This document shows positions 49,601 through 59,624 of a stretch of DNA of 64,000 nucleotides, one piece after another; position 1 is the stretch's first letter, and each line of letters begins with the position of its first letter. Source of the stretch: Antedon mediterranea (taxonomy: Eukaryota; Echinodermata; Crinoidea; Comatulida; Antedonidae). The translations under genes and the position numbers were made by a program. The notes below the pieces were generated by a model. The model made no database searches. It saw nothing but the letters and a program-made list of their open reading frames with translations, and was not told the origin of the DNA. The stretch lies in the NCBI RefSeq assembly GCF_964355755.1, contig NC_092679.1, positions 5,394,001 through 5,458,000 on the forward strand. Direction: 5' to 3'.

Positions 49601-52600
49601 CGTCGTTCATACACCTACAATTTCTCCATATTAAGCCCATCATTCTATTAGCTTTTGACAAGACATGATTAATATGTGAACAAAAATTTAATTTACTATC
49701 AATAAAAATACCTAAATCTTTCCATACATAAACCATCTCAAGATCATGTCCACTCAGATTATAATTGAAGAGCACAGGCCTTTTTTTAAGTGTTATAGAT
49801 AAATATTTGCATTTATTAGCATTAAGTTTTATCCCCCACTTCTCCGTCCATTCCTCGAGACCATCCAGATCCTCCTGAAGTGAAAAAGCATCCTGTGGAG
49901 TGGTAATCACTTTAAACAATTTCAGATCGTCAGCAAATAAAAGAGACTCGGAATGTATTGGGTACACTTAGCTAACCTAGTCAAATTTCAACATCGCTTT
50001 CCTCTGAATCAGAGGCGGTACATGGGTCAGTGTTTTCACATATTAATTTAATTTTGTTAAACTATATCGGGCTAACAGTAGCAAACAGCAATACTGATCG
50101 TATACCGCATATTTTTTCTGCCGGTAACTCACACTACGCGACTATGGAATAAAAACAAGTTAGATAAAAATATTTTGGAAAAAATGCTAAATAAGTCAAT
50201 AAAACCACAATTTCCAAAAATAAATTTCATTTATCCCCTATAAACTGTACAATACTGTACAACAGTGTTGCTTAAACCACACTCAAGAAAAAAAAATATC
50301 GAAATTTGCAGAAAAAAGCAATTTTATTTTATTTTATTTCACATCCAAACAGCGAAAAATCGCCAATTACAGGATGCATTAAAACTCTTTAGATATAAAT
50401 ATAGAATTAAAAGCACATAAAAATACAAAACATGAAACATACAAAATGGCAAACTTAAATCAATTTAAGAATTTTAGACCTAAATTTGGACAAAGTGTCA
50501 AAAAAATATCGATAGTTTTATCCTTATAGAAATTGAATTAAAAAGCTTGGATAATCTTTGAATGAAACCATTTTTGGTTACGTTGACTCGACAACAGGCA
50601 AGAGAAAATAAGTCGGTGTTGCGAGAGTTTGGTCGACTAATTTTGAGAGAAAAAAATAATAAAATATTGCATTTAAAAAGGGAGTTGAAGCATTAACACT
50701 GTTTAACACTGTTATTTCAAAGTTGGGAACGTCCATAATTATTACGGAATTTTGGCCCAATATTACGGACATGGGAAATGAAGATATACCTTCGCATGAT
50801 GCACAAGCAATCTAAACAGTCAGAAATTCATTCTGAGCATGTTCACAAACATAATTATCTACATATATATCTGTGCGCGGTATTGTTGACTGCTGGTTAA
50901 TTGTACGCTGTGGTCTGTCAATTTACATATAAAAAGTTTATGGTTCTCTTATTTGTTTTCATGATGGCCTACCGAAACTGGCCCTGCATCCATATCAACA
51001 TGAAAATATCAATCCTCGCACGATGCCTTGTGGGATTTACATCGGGCCGATTAAATTATTAGAATCAACATATTTTTCACATTTTGAACAGTTTAAAAAC
51101 GATAAAAGTTATCGAAATAGGATCATATAGTATTTATTTTTACATAAAATGTAGTTTGTGACCTTAAATTAGGTCGAAAAAACATAGGGTGTAAGGCTTA
51201 ACATATCGTTACAGTAATAAACTCACTTATTTTAAACTTGAAATAAGTTGTTAGCTATATTATTTATAGACAAAATTTAAAATTTCTAGAAAATGGTGTG
51301 ATGAATGTAAAAACTATATGTACAGCTGTACTAAGTATAAAAAAAGCTTTCCGTCGATACCAAACACAATGGTATTCATAAGTGGTCGAAATTTGACCTT
51401 TGACCTCATTTTGATCACATGACATAATGTAATTGCGATTATCTTTGTTGCTATGCATTTTGGGGTATGGGTGTAATGGCAATAAATGATCAGTATTGTA
51501 TTCCCTTTCCAATGATACCACACATGATCAGTTTTGTTAAAGTTAGTCCGCCATCTTCAAAATCAAAATGGCGGCCACTTGCCATGGTCGAAAAAAATGG
51601 CACCAAAGTTTTTCTTGTTCAGAGGAAAATTCTGAGTCAGAAAAACGTTGGTGCCGACAATTAACATCAAAAGCCTACAAAATGACATAAGCCCCTGGAC
51701 TATTAGGGTGCGGTCGTCGCCTTTTCATTCCCAAAAACTGAAATAACTTTTTACCTTATACTTTTCATTGGTGTGGTTACCAAACATAATAACTTATTTC
51801 CGGACATCTCCCCAGATATTACCTATCGCTATGACTGCAAAACAATGAGTTCTAAAGACAGTCATTTGACTTTTGTACATTACTTTGGTTCCATCTTGAC
51901 CATGAATGTAAATAACTTCTACTTTTTTTTTTCGTTTTTTAAAATGATTTAATGTTTTTTGTAACTCCAACAATATTACTTTTATTTTGATCAGATACAT
52001 TAAAGAAAACAATTTCAGGAACAATCCTGTTGCTTTAAATGCATTCATAAACAAGCACTGTCCAGAAGTCAATACATGGACGCCCTTGCCGGGCGCAACT
52101 CTTGATTTGGCAAAAGCCATTACCAACCAAAGGTATACTACAAGATTCTCCAATATGTTTATTATTTGGTTATAAATTATAATTTACTTCCGCCAAGGAG
52201 GTAAATGTAATCGATCGCGTGTGTTTGTTTGTGTCTGTCTGTTTGTTTGTCTGTTTGTTAGCAGGATTACTCAAAAAGTAATTACAAGATCTTTACCAAA
52301 ATGAATTTACAGATAGATATTTGGTCAAGGACCATTCCATTAAATTTTGGAACCATTTCGGACCACGGTCCCAATTCTGGAACACTTTTTAGTACACTTT
52401 TCAGACCTGCTAGTGTTAAAAGATAGGACAGAATTTTTCAAAAGCCGGCGAGCAGTCTTAAAGTAACAAGTAAACTGTAATTGCATTTTCTCGAGAACTA
52501 CTTGTCCAAAAAACTTCATTTTTATACAAAGGCCAAGAGTTATAATTTCTGATTTGTAATTTTAAAACATAATTTGATTTAATGTGCAAGTTTTTTTAAG

Positions 52601-55600
52601 CGAGTAGTAGTAAAAACCTATTTCTTTTCAAATTCACTCGTTTGATTTTCGCGTTGCTGTTCTATTGTTAGTCAACTGAAGCTATTGTTAATTGTTGAAA
52701 GGCTTGTTACATAACCATTACACCAAACTCGCATACACATGCTTGTAGTGAAATTAGCCTAAATCGGAAACAGCATTAAGACACACACAAATATATATAT
52801 ATTTTTTTTTTTCCCGGAGAAATCTTATGTAGGAGAATTTTACAGTCGGCGGAGGTATGCACTCTCGGAGTGGCTTTCTAGTTAACATCAATACTTATTA
52901 CGATATGTTAAATTAATCATGTGTATTTAAAGTGCTTCTTAGTTTTAAATAGATATTTCTACTTAATTTAGTTTTTGTTTTTCACTTTTCTAAGCATTAT
53001 TCTGACTATAATTTAACATTTCAGTGATTATGTAACAAATCCGCCACCAGGTACAAAGATTTTCAAAGACAGGTAAACAACTTTCATAATTAAGAATGAT
53101 CTGATTGGATATGTTATTTGAATTCTCATCAGTGTCACATGGGACCCCTGTGAAATCTCGGGAGATTTTCCACAAAATTGTGTTTACACTATGCAAACCT
53201 GGTTACAAGTTGTTACATTTTGCAGATGTGAAAAGGGTATAAAATGTAACGCAAAGATCTTCAATTTAAGCTTAAAGCCCTGCACAGCAAACTTTAGTTT
53301 GCGAACTCTAAATGTGGAAAACTTTGTAAAACTTTAGTGTTGCCTAACTCAGAATTTGCTTAAGTGTGCAAACTAAGGTTTTCTAGTGTAGACTATAAGC
53401 TTAATATGATCATGCAGTTTTTTTACAATATTTTGCCAAATTGTCTTGTTTCAATTGTTTTTAACTTAATAACTTGTTTTATGAAAATGTGTTATAGATA
53501 ATATGTATAAAAAGAGGAAACTATGTAATCAATGTGGTTAAATGATAATGTATGTATAAACAAAATAATATATGGAAATAGTTTTTTTTTTTTTTTAAAG
53601 AAAGTAAGTAAAAAAAAAAAAAGTGGAATGAATCCACATAAGAAAAGAAAGTAAAAAAGTTAAATGAAAATTTAAGAAGTTATAGATGCAAAAAAGGATC
53701 TGCTGGTTTTGTAAACATTAAAGAACAAAAATATTAATATTAATGTTAAAGGATGAGAACAATATTATATTAACAGTAAACATGTAGTAAGTAATGAGTA
53801 TAACAGAGAATATACATTGTTAAATGAAAATGTGGTAGATGAAAAAATCAAAAACAACTATGTAAGAAAAAAAATAAGCTTGTTAATGAAAATGTGTTAC
53901 AGATAATATGTTTAAAAAGAGGAAGCTATGTAATCAATGTGATAATATGTAAACAAATGAATAAAACTCTTTAAATAAGTATATGTATACAGATGATTAA
54001 ACAAACATTGTAAATATAATGATATGTATAGTGTATAGTGAAAAATATATGTAAAGAGAACAGTGGTATGGAAATAAAAGTGGGATGAACCCACATAAGA
54101 TAAAAAAAAAAACTTAAACTTGTTTTATGGTAGTCATGTGATTCGTTTATGATAGATTTATTTTCTTATTCTTCTTTCAGTTGGAATTTCGATTTGTATG
54201 TTAACAATGTTAATAAAAACTACGACAACGAAATATTCGCTTACCCAGACTGGATCCAATTTTATTACAATTGGATTGGCTTCAGCAATTACAATCTTGT
54301 ACTTAGGGTAGGAGTGACGTTAAAATATTTGTCTATAATTTTAGGATTGCATGAACACCACATGCTAACCAAATTGTGATTAAGAATATAATTTACATTT
54401 CATTAAACTCTATATTGTACATCATTGGCACTATATTTTAACTCGTCCATCTGAAATTGTTAATGGATCAATAAATATAAAAGTTCATTATAATGTTCAC
54501 CAAATGTAAATAAAATATATTTCAGGTGATTGAAACAGATGACAACTTTGAGTTAATTGAAGGTGGATATGAATTCCTTGTTGATTTCAATGAAAACAAC
54601 CCAGCATATCCAACTAGCAGACCAGCCCGTAAACATAATTTTCTTGAAGTAAGTTGTTCTAAAAATCTAGTTTTTAATTTTTTTTAAAAGTAGCCGCGGC
54701 CGCTTACGGGAGGTACCAAATACACAAATTAGATAGGAAGATCAAACGGGCTTTAGAAAGTGACCCTGTTAAGGGAGGCGGCCGCTCATGGAGAGTCAAT
54801 TGTAATTATTTTGGTTTTTGATTTTTGTTTAATTTGTAGGCCCTGTGTAATAAATGGAAGGCGAAGCGAAGCTTTTATAAAAAGAAAGTGCAGAGAATTT
54901 ATCTGCACTCTCCATTTTTTTAATGCTCTATGACATCATGATGCCGACCGCCTTAAAAAAAAAAGATTAATTACAATAATACAGATATTGCATAATTTGT
55001 ACCTTTTATAGGTGAAGAATCGAATGGGTGTGCACAGAGAGACGGTTGTACATGGCTTATTTTGGGATAATCTCGCTAGTTTCAATAACAGATTGTATCG
55101 AGAACCAGACATATTCCATTTTGTGTAAGTTTTGTTAATTAAAGGCCTAATTATATAATAATTATCATCATCATTCCCTAATTGACGAAAACTTTTCTTG
55201 ATCAGATTCTGGAACCATATGCAGATTCTGTTGAAGAAAGATCCACCTGACTGGAACAAATTTCTCAAAGAGCAACGGGTTAAAGAAGCTATGAAAAAGG
55301 CTATATGGAAACCTTCGGGTGGAATCAAAGCACTTGCAGGTACGTTGGAAAGCAAGGCCTGTCTACACTAGTTAACTTAACGTGCTCGAGTTTTGTGTAA
55401 ACTTGCAAACTTGTTTTTTGAGGTTGACTAATTGGTTGAAAAACTGATAGTTTGCTCAAGTAAACGCAACTTGCTTGATCATGTGCTGCCTGTTCGTCGC
55501 GTCGTATTTCTATACATTACATCCAGGACCATAATCACTTGCGTCCCTATGTTGCATGCGTTGCGTCAAGTGATCTCCCACTTGGTTCCCACTAGCGATA

Positions 55601-56005
55601 CAACGTTATGTAACGTAAGCAAATGTCCTTCTGATAATTGCGTTTGTCCCCGCCTGCGTGAAATCAAACCTGCGATGTTTGCAGCGCTATTGCGTCGTCG
55701 GTTCCTAATTGTGATACATATACATACGCAATACAGTACTTTGCGTCGATACGTCGCTGCGTAGCGTTCTAGTGGGAACCACGCTTTATAGGGGAGGAGT
55801 ATAGTGTGCGAAGTCCTGAACATTCGATCGAATGTGAACATTATTCCTTTTTTTGTATTCAGGATCCAGCAGCAAGTTTGGTAACATACCATACAGAGGT
55901 TTCCCAACTGCACACCGATATATTGCCTTATTGCAGTATTATAAACGAGTCATCATCATGCCTGCTATTTTGATAGGAGTGCTTTTGCTGGCTTATGGTA
56001 TATAG
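34668..56005 (+). CDS. CMAH: CMP-N-acetylneuraminate hydroxylase, 15 coding exons, C-terminal membrane anchor
   Basis: Exons: 34668-34867, 41989-42080, 42554-42660, 43892-44082, 44614-44761, 45041-45122, 45445-45582, 46729-46864, 51995-52132, 53025-53072, 54181-54307, 54526-54648, 55012-55124, 55206-55339, 55863-56005; 1920 bases, 639 residues. The enzyme converts CMP-Neu5Ac to CMP-Neu5Gc using cytochrome b5 as electron donor (family knowledge). A Rieske centre is visible as C50-K-H52 and C71-S-R-H74. A metallo-beta-lactamase-like motif SHLHPDHL has H190, H192, D194 and H195. Family blocks include GPAFARSWWLLHEPPADWL, MDGVHPEMDTC, LSDFAGGA, TWTPLPGATLDL, PPGTKIFKDSWNFD and GGYEFLVDF. The last 18 residues or so (VIIMPAILIGVLLLAYGI) form a membrane segment. 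A cag acceptor directly before the ATG suggests an upstream untranslated exon. Confidence 0.93.
34984..37776. mobile_element. Nonautonomous inverted-repeat element nested in the left TIR
   Basis: The ends are AAAAATAGATTTT...GGCTAACTTTGTTATTCTTGA, with inverted repeats of roughly 370-400 bp (34984-35357 and 37370-37776). The subterminal block (GGTGCCATTTTTTTCGACCA, CCGCCATTTTG, ATGGTATCATTGGAAAGG, CCATTACACCCATA) is shared with the element at 46961-51702, so the two are relatives. The roughly 2 kb interior has no recognisable transposase. Confidence 0.75.
35452..35480 (+). ncRNA. Hammerhead-like motif (candidate)
   Basis: CTGATGA at 35452-35458 is followed by GAATAGTTTCTC and then GAAAC and ATGTC. 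GAGAA and TTCTC could pair, but this uses two core bases, so the fold is imperfect. It lies just inside the left terminal repeat of the nested element. Assignment is tentative. Confidence 0.28.
38540..40493 (+). pseudogene. Transposon-encoded protein with Cys-rich C-terminus, broken
   Basis: Exon-like pieces: about 38600-39006, 39111-39364, 39499-39668, 39690-40083 and 40193-40493. Most junctions have GT-AG signals. Recognisable blocks are IQDVGTTQYQKYFKEVILDRS, QSRDGDLEDFFMHENQ, VFDGAAIVHALS, FLPWTRQQLQNS, KRGKGVRRKV, ICDHEEADSKM, VDTDVIVILVG, WVAFGMGK, LPVFHAFTGSDTTSQF, LYDKTS and a final Cys-rich tail (CGCKK..FCSGNCKCC...CYPCRGTC). I know this block order as a widespread uncharacterised protein family in cnidarian, sponge, echinoderm and fish genomes; its activity is not known to me. 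Frameshifts lie near 38740 and just before 39628; the tail is out of frame with an upstream stop near 40324. Confidence 0.7.
41268..41790. repeat. AACGTTGA-rich degenerate palindromic repeat array
   Basis: Dozens of AACGTTGAAA, TCAACGTTGATT and GCATCAACGTAA-type words recur in both orientations. The word TTCAACGTTGAA is its own reverse complement. A larger period is visible where GAAAATGAAAGTTTGCATCAAC recurs at about 41318, 41423 and 41541. It sits in CMAH intron 1 just downstream of the transposon. No coding content. Confidence 0.75.
42091..42420. mobile_element. MITE (GGTTCCCACTAG family) and adjoining partial copy
   Basis: The first copy runs from about 42091 (CTTGGTTCCCACTTGG) to 42195 (CTAGTGCGAACCAAGCT). 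A second partial copy follows, with CCTAGTGGGAACCAAGCT ending near 42390. Both share GTTGATCAATCAACTC and CTACGTCATTG and resemble the elements at 55578 and 63668. Confidence 0.6.
43112..43643 (-). mobile_element. Repeat with CTCCGCC / CCAAGGAGGT termini, copy 1
   Basis: The left end reads AACTAGAGAGTACTCCGAGAGT...CCTCCGCC and the right end ACCTCCTTGGCGGAGGT. This is the reverse of the copy at 52190. It includes a CA microsatellite (about 43574-43600). It has no coding capacity. Confidence 0.65.
44245..44515 (+). mobile_element. LINE 3' end with GAATTGAATTTTGAATTGAA tail
   Basis: The stretch ends AATTTCCCCGTGTGGGATGATTAAAGAATTTTGAATTG..., a 3' tail form common to CR1/L2-type LINEs with short 3' repeats. 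The preceding ORF-like sequence is too short to assign. Confidence 0.55.
45690..46545. mobile_element. Foldback MITE (GGCGCTAGTTC family), degraded copy
   Basis: The right end has ACTAGCGCC at about 46527, with upstream CGAAATAAAAGCCAGATGCGAAAC. The interior carries GACATGTTT..CGCAAATTTCGC and TCTATAGAGCACCAA, all matching the better-preserved element at 59576-60482. The left terminus is not clear. Confidence 0.55.
49067..49970 (-). mobile_element. LINE 3' fragment, reverse transcriptase C-terminal part
   Basis: The minus-strand frame 49967-49137 encodes 276 residues including SLLFADDLKLFK (the catalytic FADD box of reverse transcriptase), then GIKLNANKCKYLSI, LGIFIDSKLNF and SIIRPHLEYCSAIFN, typical of jockey/CR1-type LINEs. 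It is truncated just before FADD at the 5' side. An AT microsatellite (about 49071-49093) sits at the 3' side. The frame is intact over its length, so the insertion is fairly young. Confidence 0.85.
50310..50700 (-). mobile_element. Insertion in the right arm, probably a LINE 3' tail
   Basis: This segment has no counterpart in the left arm near 48400. Its minus strand resembles the 3' tail of the 49 kb LINE (CGCTGTTTGG, then AAATAAAATAAAATAAAAT). It therefore seems to be a second, short insertion of the same LINE family. Confidence 0.45.
52190..52884 (+). mobile_element. Repeat with CCGCCAAGGAGGT start and CTCGGAGTGGCTTTCTAGTT end, copy 2
   Basis: It begins TTACTTCCGCCAAGGAGGT and finishes GGCGGAGGTATGCACTCTCGG plus GTGGCTTTCTAGTT. 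The termini match the reversed copy at 43112-43643. A GTTTGTTTGTSTG-rich stretch follows the start. No coding content. Confidence 0.65.
53490..54105. repeat. Two related copies ending GGGATGAACCCACATAAG
   Basis: About 53490-53650 and 53885-54105 share GTTATAGATAATATGTATAAAAAGAGG, CTATGTAATCAATGTG and a terminal GTGG-ATGAA-CCAC hairpin followed by an A-rich run. They look like 3' ends of a retroelement inserted twice in CMAH intron 10. Confidence 0.55.
54690..54800. repeat. GCGGCCGCT repeat
   Basis: GCGGCCGCTTACGGGAGG (about 54694) and GCGGCCGCTCATGGAGAG (about 54779) are direct repeats about 85 bp apart in CMAH intron 12. The stretch is GC-rich against an AT-rich background. Confidence 0.45.
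55578..55785. mobile_element. MITE (GGTTCCCACTAG / PIF-Harbinger-like family), CMAH intron 14
   Basis: It starts near CTTGGTTCCCACTAGCGATACAACG and ends TTCTAGTGGGAACCACGCT at 55785. The interior (CCCCGCCTGCGTGAAATCAAACCTGC, CGTCGGTTCC) matches the element at 63668. Confidence 0.6.
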
Positions 56006-56599
56006 CCTAATTACACTGACATCTTATCTACTACCAACGCGCAGCTAATGAAGGAATTATTAATTAAAGATAACGGTATTATATATTTAAACCCCAAAAC
56101 AAATTACTTGCGAAAATGGCAATGACTGCATGACAATGGTTAAATCTCAATAATAGAGATAATGAACAAATAAACTATAATATGTAAATACGGTTACAAT
56201 ATGTAAATCATACTAGGTATTTTTTATATTATATAGATTTTTATATCAACATATTTTGCTAAAGCACACTAGGCCTATATACTTTTTTTATATTGCAATA
56301 TACCTATTTTTTAAAATTAAATTTAAACTCTTTATAGTACAATGGATGAACTGTAACATTTTTGAAATACTATTATACGATAATAATTATAAGCAGATAT
56401 GTCTGTTTATACGGTACGTAATTAATACAATGGATTTGACTGTTGATGTAAAGTTATGTAGAATAAATAAGGTAATTAAATAAATTTGCTTTTTATTTGA
56501 ATCTTTATGGATTTTTTAAAAGTTTTTAAACAAATATCATTTTAAATTTTTTGAACGAATCCACTGTTTGTAGATTAACAAAATGACGACTCACTCAGT

Positions 56600-57380
56600 A
56601 ACATACTTATGAAACATTAAAATCAAAACATGGACTTGAAAACTACTTAATTGATAAAACTAATTTTAAAGGTGCTGCATTAAAATTTAAAGCTCGTTCA
56701 AATACTCTACCTTTGAATGATAGAACTGCAAATTGGAATATTGATAATAATAAAAAATGTAAATTATGCGGTACAAATTGAAACGAAGACATCCATCATT
56801 TCATCCTTAATTGTTCAGCTTTAAATAATATACGTAATCAGGAATTATTTAATTTATATGTGGATATGTATAGAAATGGCAGCAAAGATATGTTTGATAC
56901 TTTTTATACTTCTCATGAAAATGACAAAACTTAAATATATTTTCGGATACTCAGATAATTTAATTGATGAAGAGTGTGAAAATATTGTTGATAGTTTTTG
57001 CAAAAGATACCTAAAACAAGCATGGAAATTTCGAAATGATTCACTGAATTCCATGACTCAATAACTATGTTATATACATTAAGTAAATTGAAAAGGAGTG
57101 GGTGAGGGGGGTTGGCGGGTTTACGTAATAACCTGTGTTTAGTCAGGTGAATTTATTTAATACACTTTTACTATATTTTGTTTTGTATTCATTTGTGTAA
57201 AATAATGATTATGATCTACTGTATGTATCGATGTAAATTGGGAGGGGGGTCGATAGGGGTTGATAGTTGCTTTTGCCTTTTTACTTTTCTGTTAATTGTT
57301 ATATTTTATATTGTTATTGTAAAGGATGCACCTTTGTGCTAAGTGTGACACCGATCTAAAGGTGTAATTCCAAATAAATA
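56600..57380 (+). mobile_element. LINE 3' end with CxxC-HH-C motif, degenerate
   Basis: The frame reads LKFKARSNTLPLNDRTANW ... KCKLCGTN, a stop, then EDIHHFILNCSALNNIR. This is the zinc-knuckle-like C-terminus of several LINE polyproteins. Frames then break. The segment ends with GTAATTCC and AAATAAATAAATAAAAAAA near 57390, consistent with a retroposed 3' end. Confidence 0.65.
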
Positions 57381-57534
57381 AATAAAAAAATACAACTTAT
57401 CACAGGAAAGCTTGACCTTGACATGGATAATCATCCGAAATATCTCTCTTGATTGGTGGTGCGTAAGCGCAGCGCAAAAGTAATGGACCACCAATCGCGA
57501 CGCGCTGGATATCAAACATCCCACTTATGTCGAT

Positions 57535-57640
57535 ATACCGTAAATCTTCTAATAGTAACCCACATTCTAATAGTAACCCCCCTTCTACGGTAATAGTAAC
57601 CCACCTTATAAGTCAATCTATAATAATAACCCATTGGTAC
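57535..57640. repeat. Short tandem repeat of TAATAGTAACCC units
   Basis: TCTAATAGTAACCC recurs at about 57547, 57565, 57590 and 57620, with variable linkers and a TACCGTAAAT start. It may be part of a degraded inverted-repeat element. Confidence 0.55.
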
Positions 57641-58074
57641 TACAGTATTAGAGTCACAACAACTATTGACTAAGTTACATTATGAAGACTGGTTATTCGT
57701 AGCTAATTTTATTATTTAAGTCAGTATTATACTTTTATATTTCAGTTTTCTCGTTAAATATCCATCATTTTTAGTTTTTATGTTTCCTTTTAATCGACTT
57801 GTTTTTCTTATTCTGTTTTTCCTTATATTTTCCTTACGTATCATGTGCTGGTAGTGGTAGGCCTAAAAAAATGAATATTCATTTGTGACCCAATCCTGCC
57901 ATAAATAAAGCAATACCCTCATCATCATCCAGCTATACCACCAGAAATAGGTAATATTATGACTAATTGATACATTTCTACACATAATTCCCTCAAGTAG
58001 CCTAATGTTAGTTTGTAGTATTTTTGATGGTATTTTATGTCTGTTTTTAAATATTAATTGTTTTAAAATTATTA

Positions 58075-59624
58075 TATAATAATAATAATAATAATAAATA
58101 CTTTATTTTAACACGGAAAAGCTTGTGTCACCATAAAGGTGTTCTTCTACAAGGCCGTGATCAACTAACAGTAGTACATTACACATTTAAAAATAACAAA
58201 TTTTAAAAATAACAAATTAGAGAACAAAAATATATGAACAGAAACCTTAATTACATTTATGCTAAGAGTACAAAATAAATAATAAATCACACCAATAATT
58301 TTTTAAAGGTATTTAAATTTGTGGCATTTTGCATTGGTTTTTTTAGAGTATTCCATAAACTAGCACCATGATATGAAAAACTTTTTTTTATATATTCTGT
58401 TTTGGGTTTATCCAATTTTAATACATCCTTTGATCTTGTATTGTATGTGTCTAGTTTGGGTGTAAATAGTTCGTTTAGATGGTGGTGCTTGATTATGGAA
58501 TATTTTATATAACATTTTGGCTTCATTATTATGTAGTTGAGTATTAAGATTTATCCAGTTTAAGTTTTGCAGGGCATGTGTACTTGAGTCGTATTTCCTT
58601 GTTTTTGTAATAATTTTAGCTGCTCTGTTTTGTAGCATTTGTAGTTTATTAGTATTTTTTTTTATTTGATCTGCCCCACACAATATTACAATAGTTAAAC
58701 TTCGGAGAGATAATACTATTATACATTAAGCAAGATACATGTTTTGGGACAAGATTTGAAGATTTTTTTAAGTAGTACAAGCCTGGCAATACTTTACTTT
58801 TAACATTATCTATTTGTTTATCCCACAGTAAATATTCATCAATAACAACACATTGTCTATGTTTAAATTTAGATCAATGTTTGCTAATTTTGCAAGCCTT
58901 TGTTGTGTTCCTATAAGCATACACTGAGTTTTATTTACATTTAGACTAAGCTTGTTACTTGCTAGCCATGATTTGATTTTTTTTAAATCTTCATTAATTT
59001 TTGCAAGTACTTCATTTATATCAGAAGATGCAAAGTAAAGAGCATACATACTAATCTGTACACTATTTACATACTTTGGTAGATCATTTACATAAAGTAT
59101 AAATAAGAGTGGTCCCAAAATTGATCCTTGGGGGATTCCACAATTACTATAGCATTTATCTGATCGGACACCATTTACTTGTGTTAAGTGCGTACGATCA
59201 CAAAGACAGTCTTTAAACCATTTATAATAGAGACATCTAAGTTAAATCATTTAAGCTTGTCTATAAGTATGGTAGGGTCTACCGTATCAAAAGCTTTTTC
59301 AGATCAAGCATGACAAAACCAATATACTTCCCACAATCAATATCATTTATCCAATCTTCTGTAATATTTAATAATATTAGATACAGAGAAATTAGGACGA
59401 AATCCTGATTGGTAAGCATAAATCATATTTTTGGAGTTAATAAATTGATAGACCTGATCAAATAGGCCTACAACCCTCTCGATAATTTTAGAAAGAATCG
59501 GTAAATAAAATTGATATGGGTCTGTAGTTGCTAGCTTCTGTCCTATCTCCCCCTCAAGTGTCTCAAGTGTGTTTAAATATTTGGCGCTAGTTCCGTTTCG
59601 CACCTGTCGTTTATTTCGACTCAA
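58075..59624 (-). mobile_element. CR1/L2-type LINE remnant, frameshifted
   Basis: On the minus strand: LSKIIERVV...YAYQSGFRPNFS (59.6-59.34 kb), then GPLLFILYVNDLP and LASNKLSLNVNKTQCMLIG (59.12-58.81 kb), then LQNRAAKIITK and the terminal SFSYHGASLWNTLKK (58.68-58.29 kb). The catalytic box is damaged: where YADD is expected the frame reads MYALYFAS. An AAT microsatellite (58077-58097) marks the 3' end. Multiple frameshifts show it is dead. Confidence 0.82.

Larger units (their letters stand above)
46961..51702. mobile_element. 4.7 kb long-inverted-repeat element in CMAH intron 8
   Basis: The ends are TAGTCCAGGAGCTTATGTC at 46961 and the inverse ending CCTGGACTA at 51702, flanked on both sides by TTA. 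The arms run about 46961-48655 and 50062-51702, with indels. The subterminal block (GGTGCCATTTTTTTCGACCATGG, GGCCGCCATTTTG, ATTACACCCATACC) is shared with the element at 34984. The gap between the arms is occupied mostly by a LINE. No transposase was recognised. A short ORF at 47675-47875 (MDARPVSVGDRQNKQENHNF...) may be a fragment of the mother element. Confidence 0.75.

Noticed and set aside
55432-55764. 110-codon ORF in CMAH intron 14
   Set aside because: It lies within MITE sequence and resembles nothing; the opposite strand is equally open (55566-55913).
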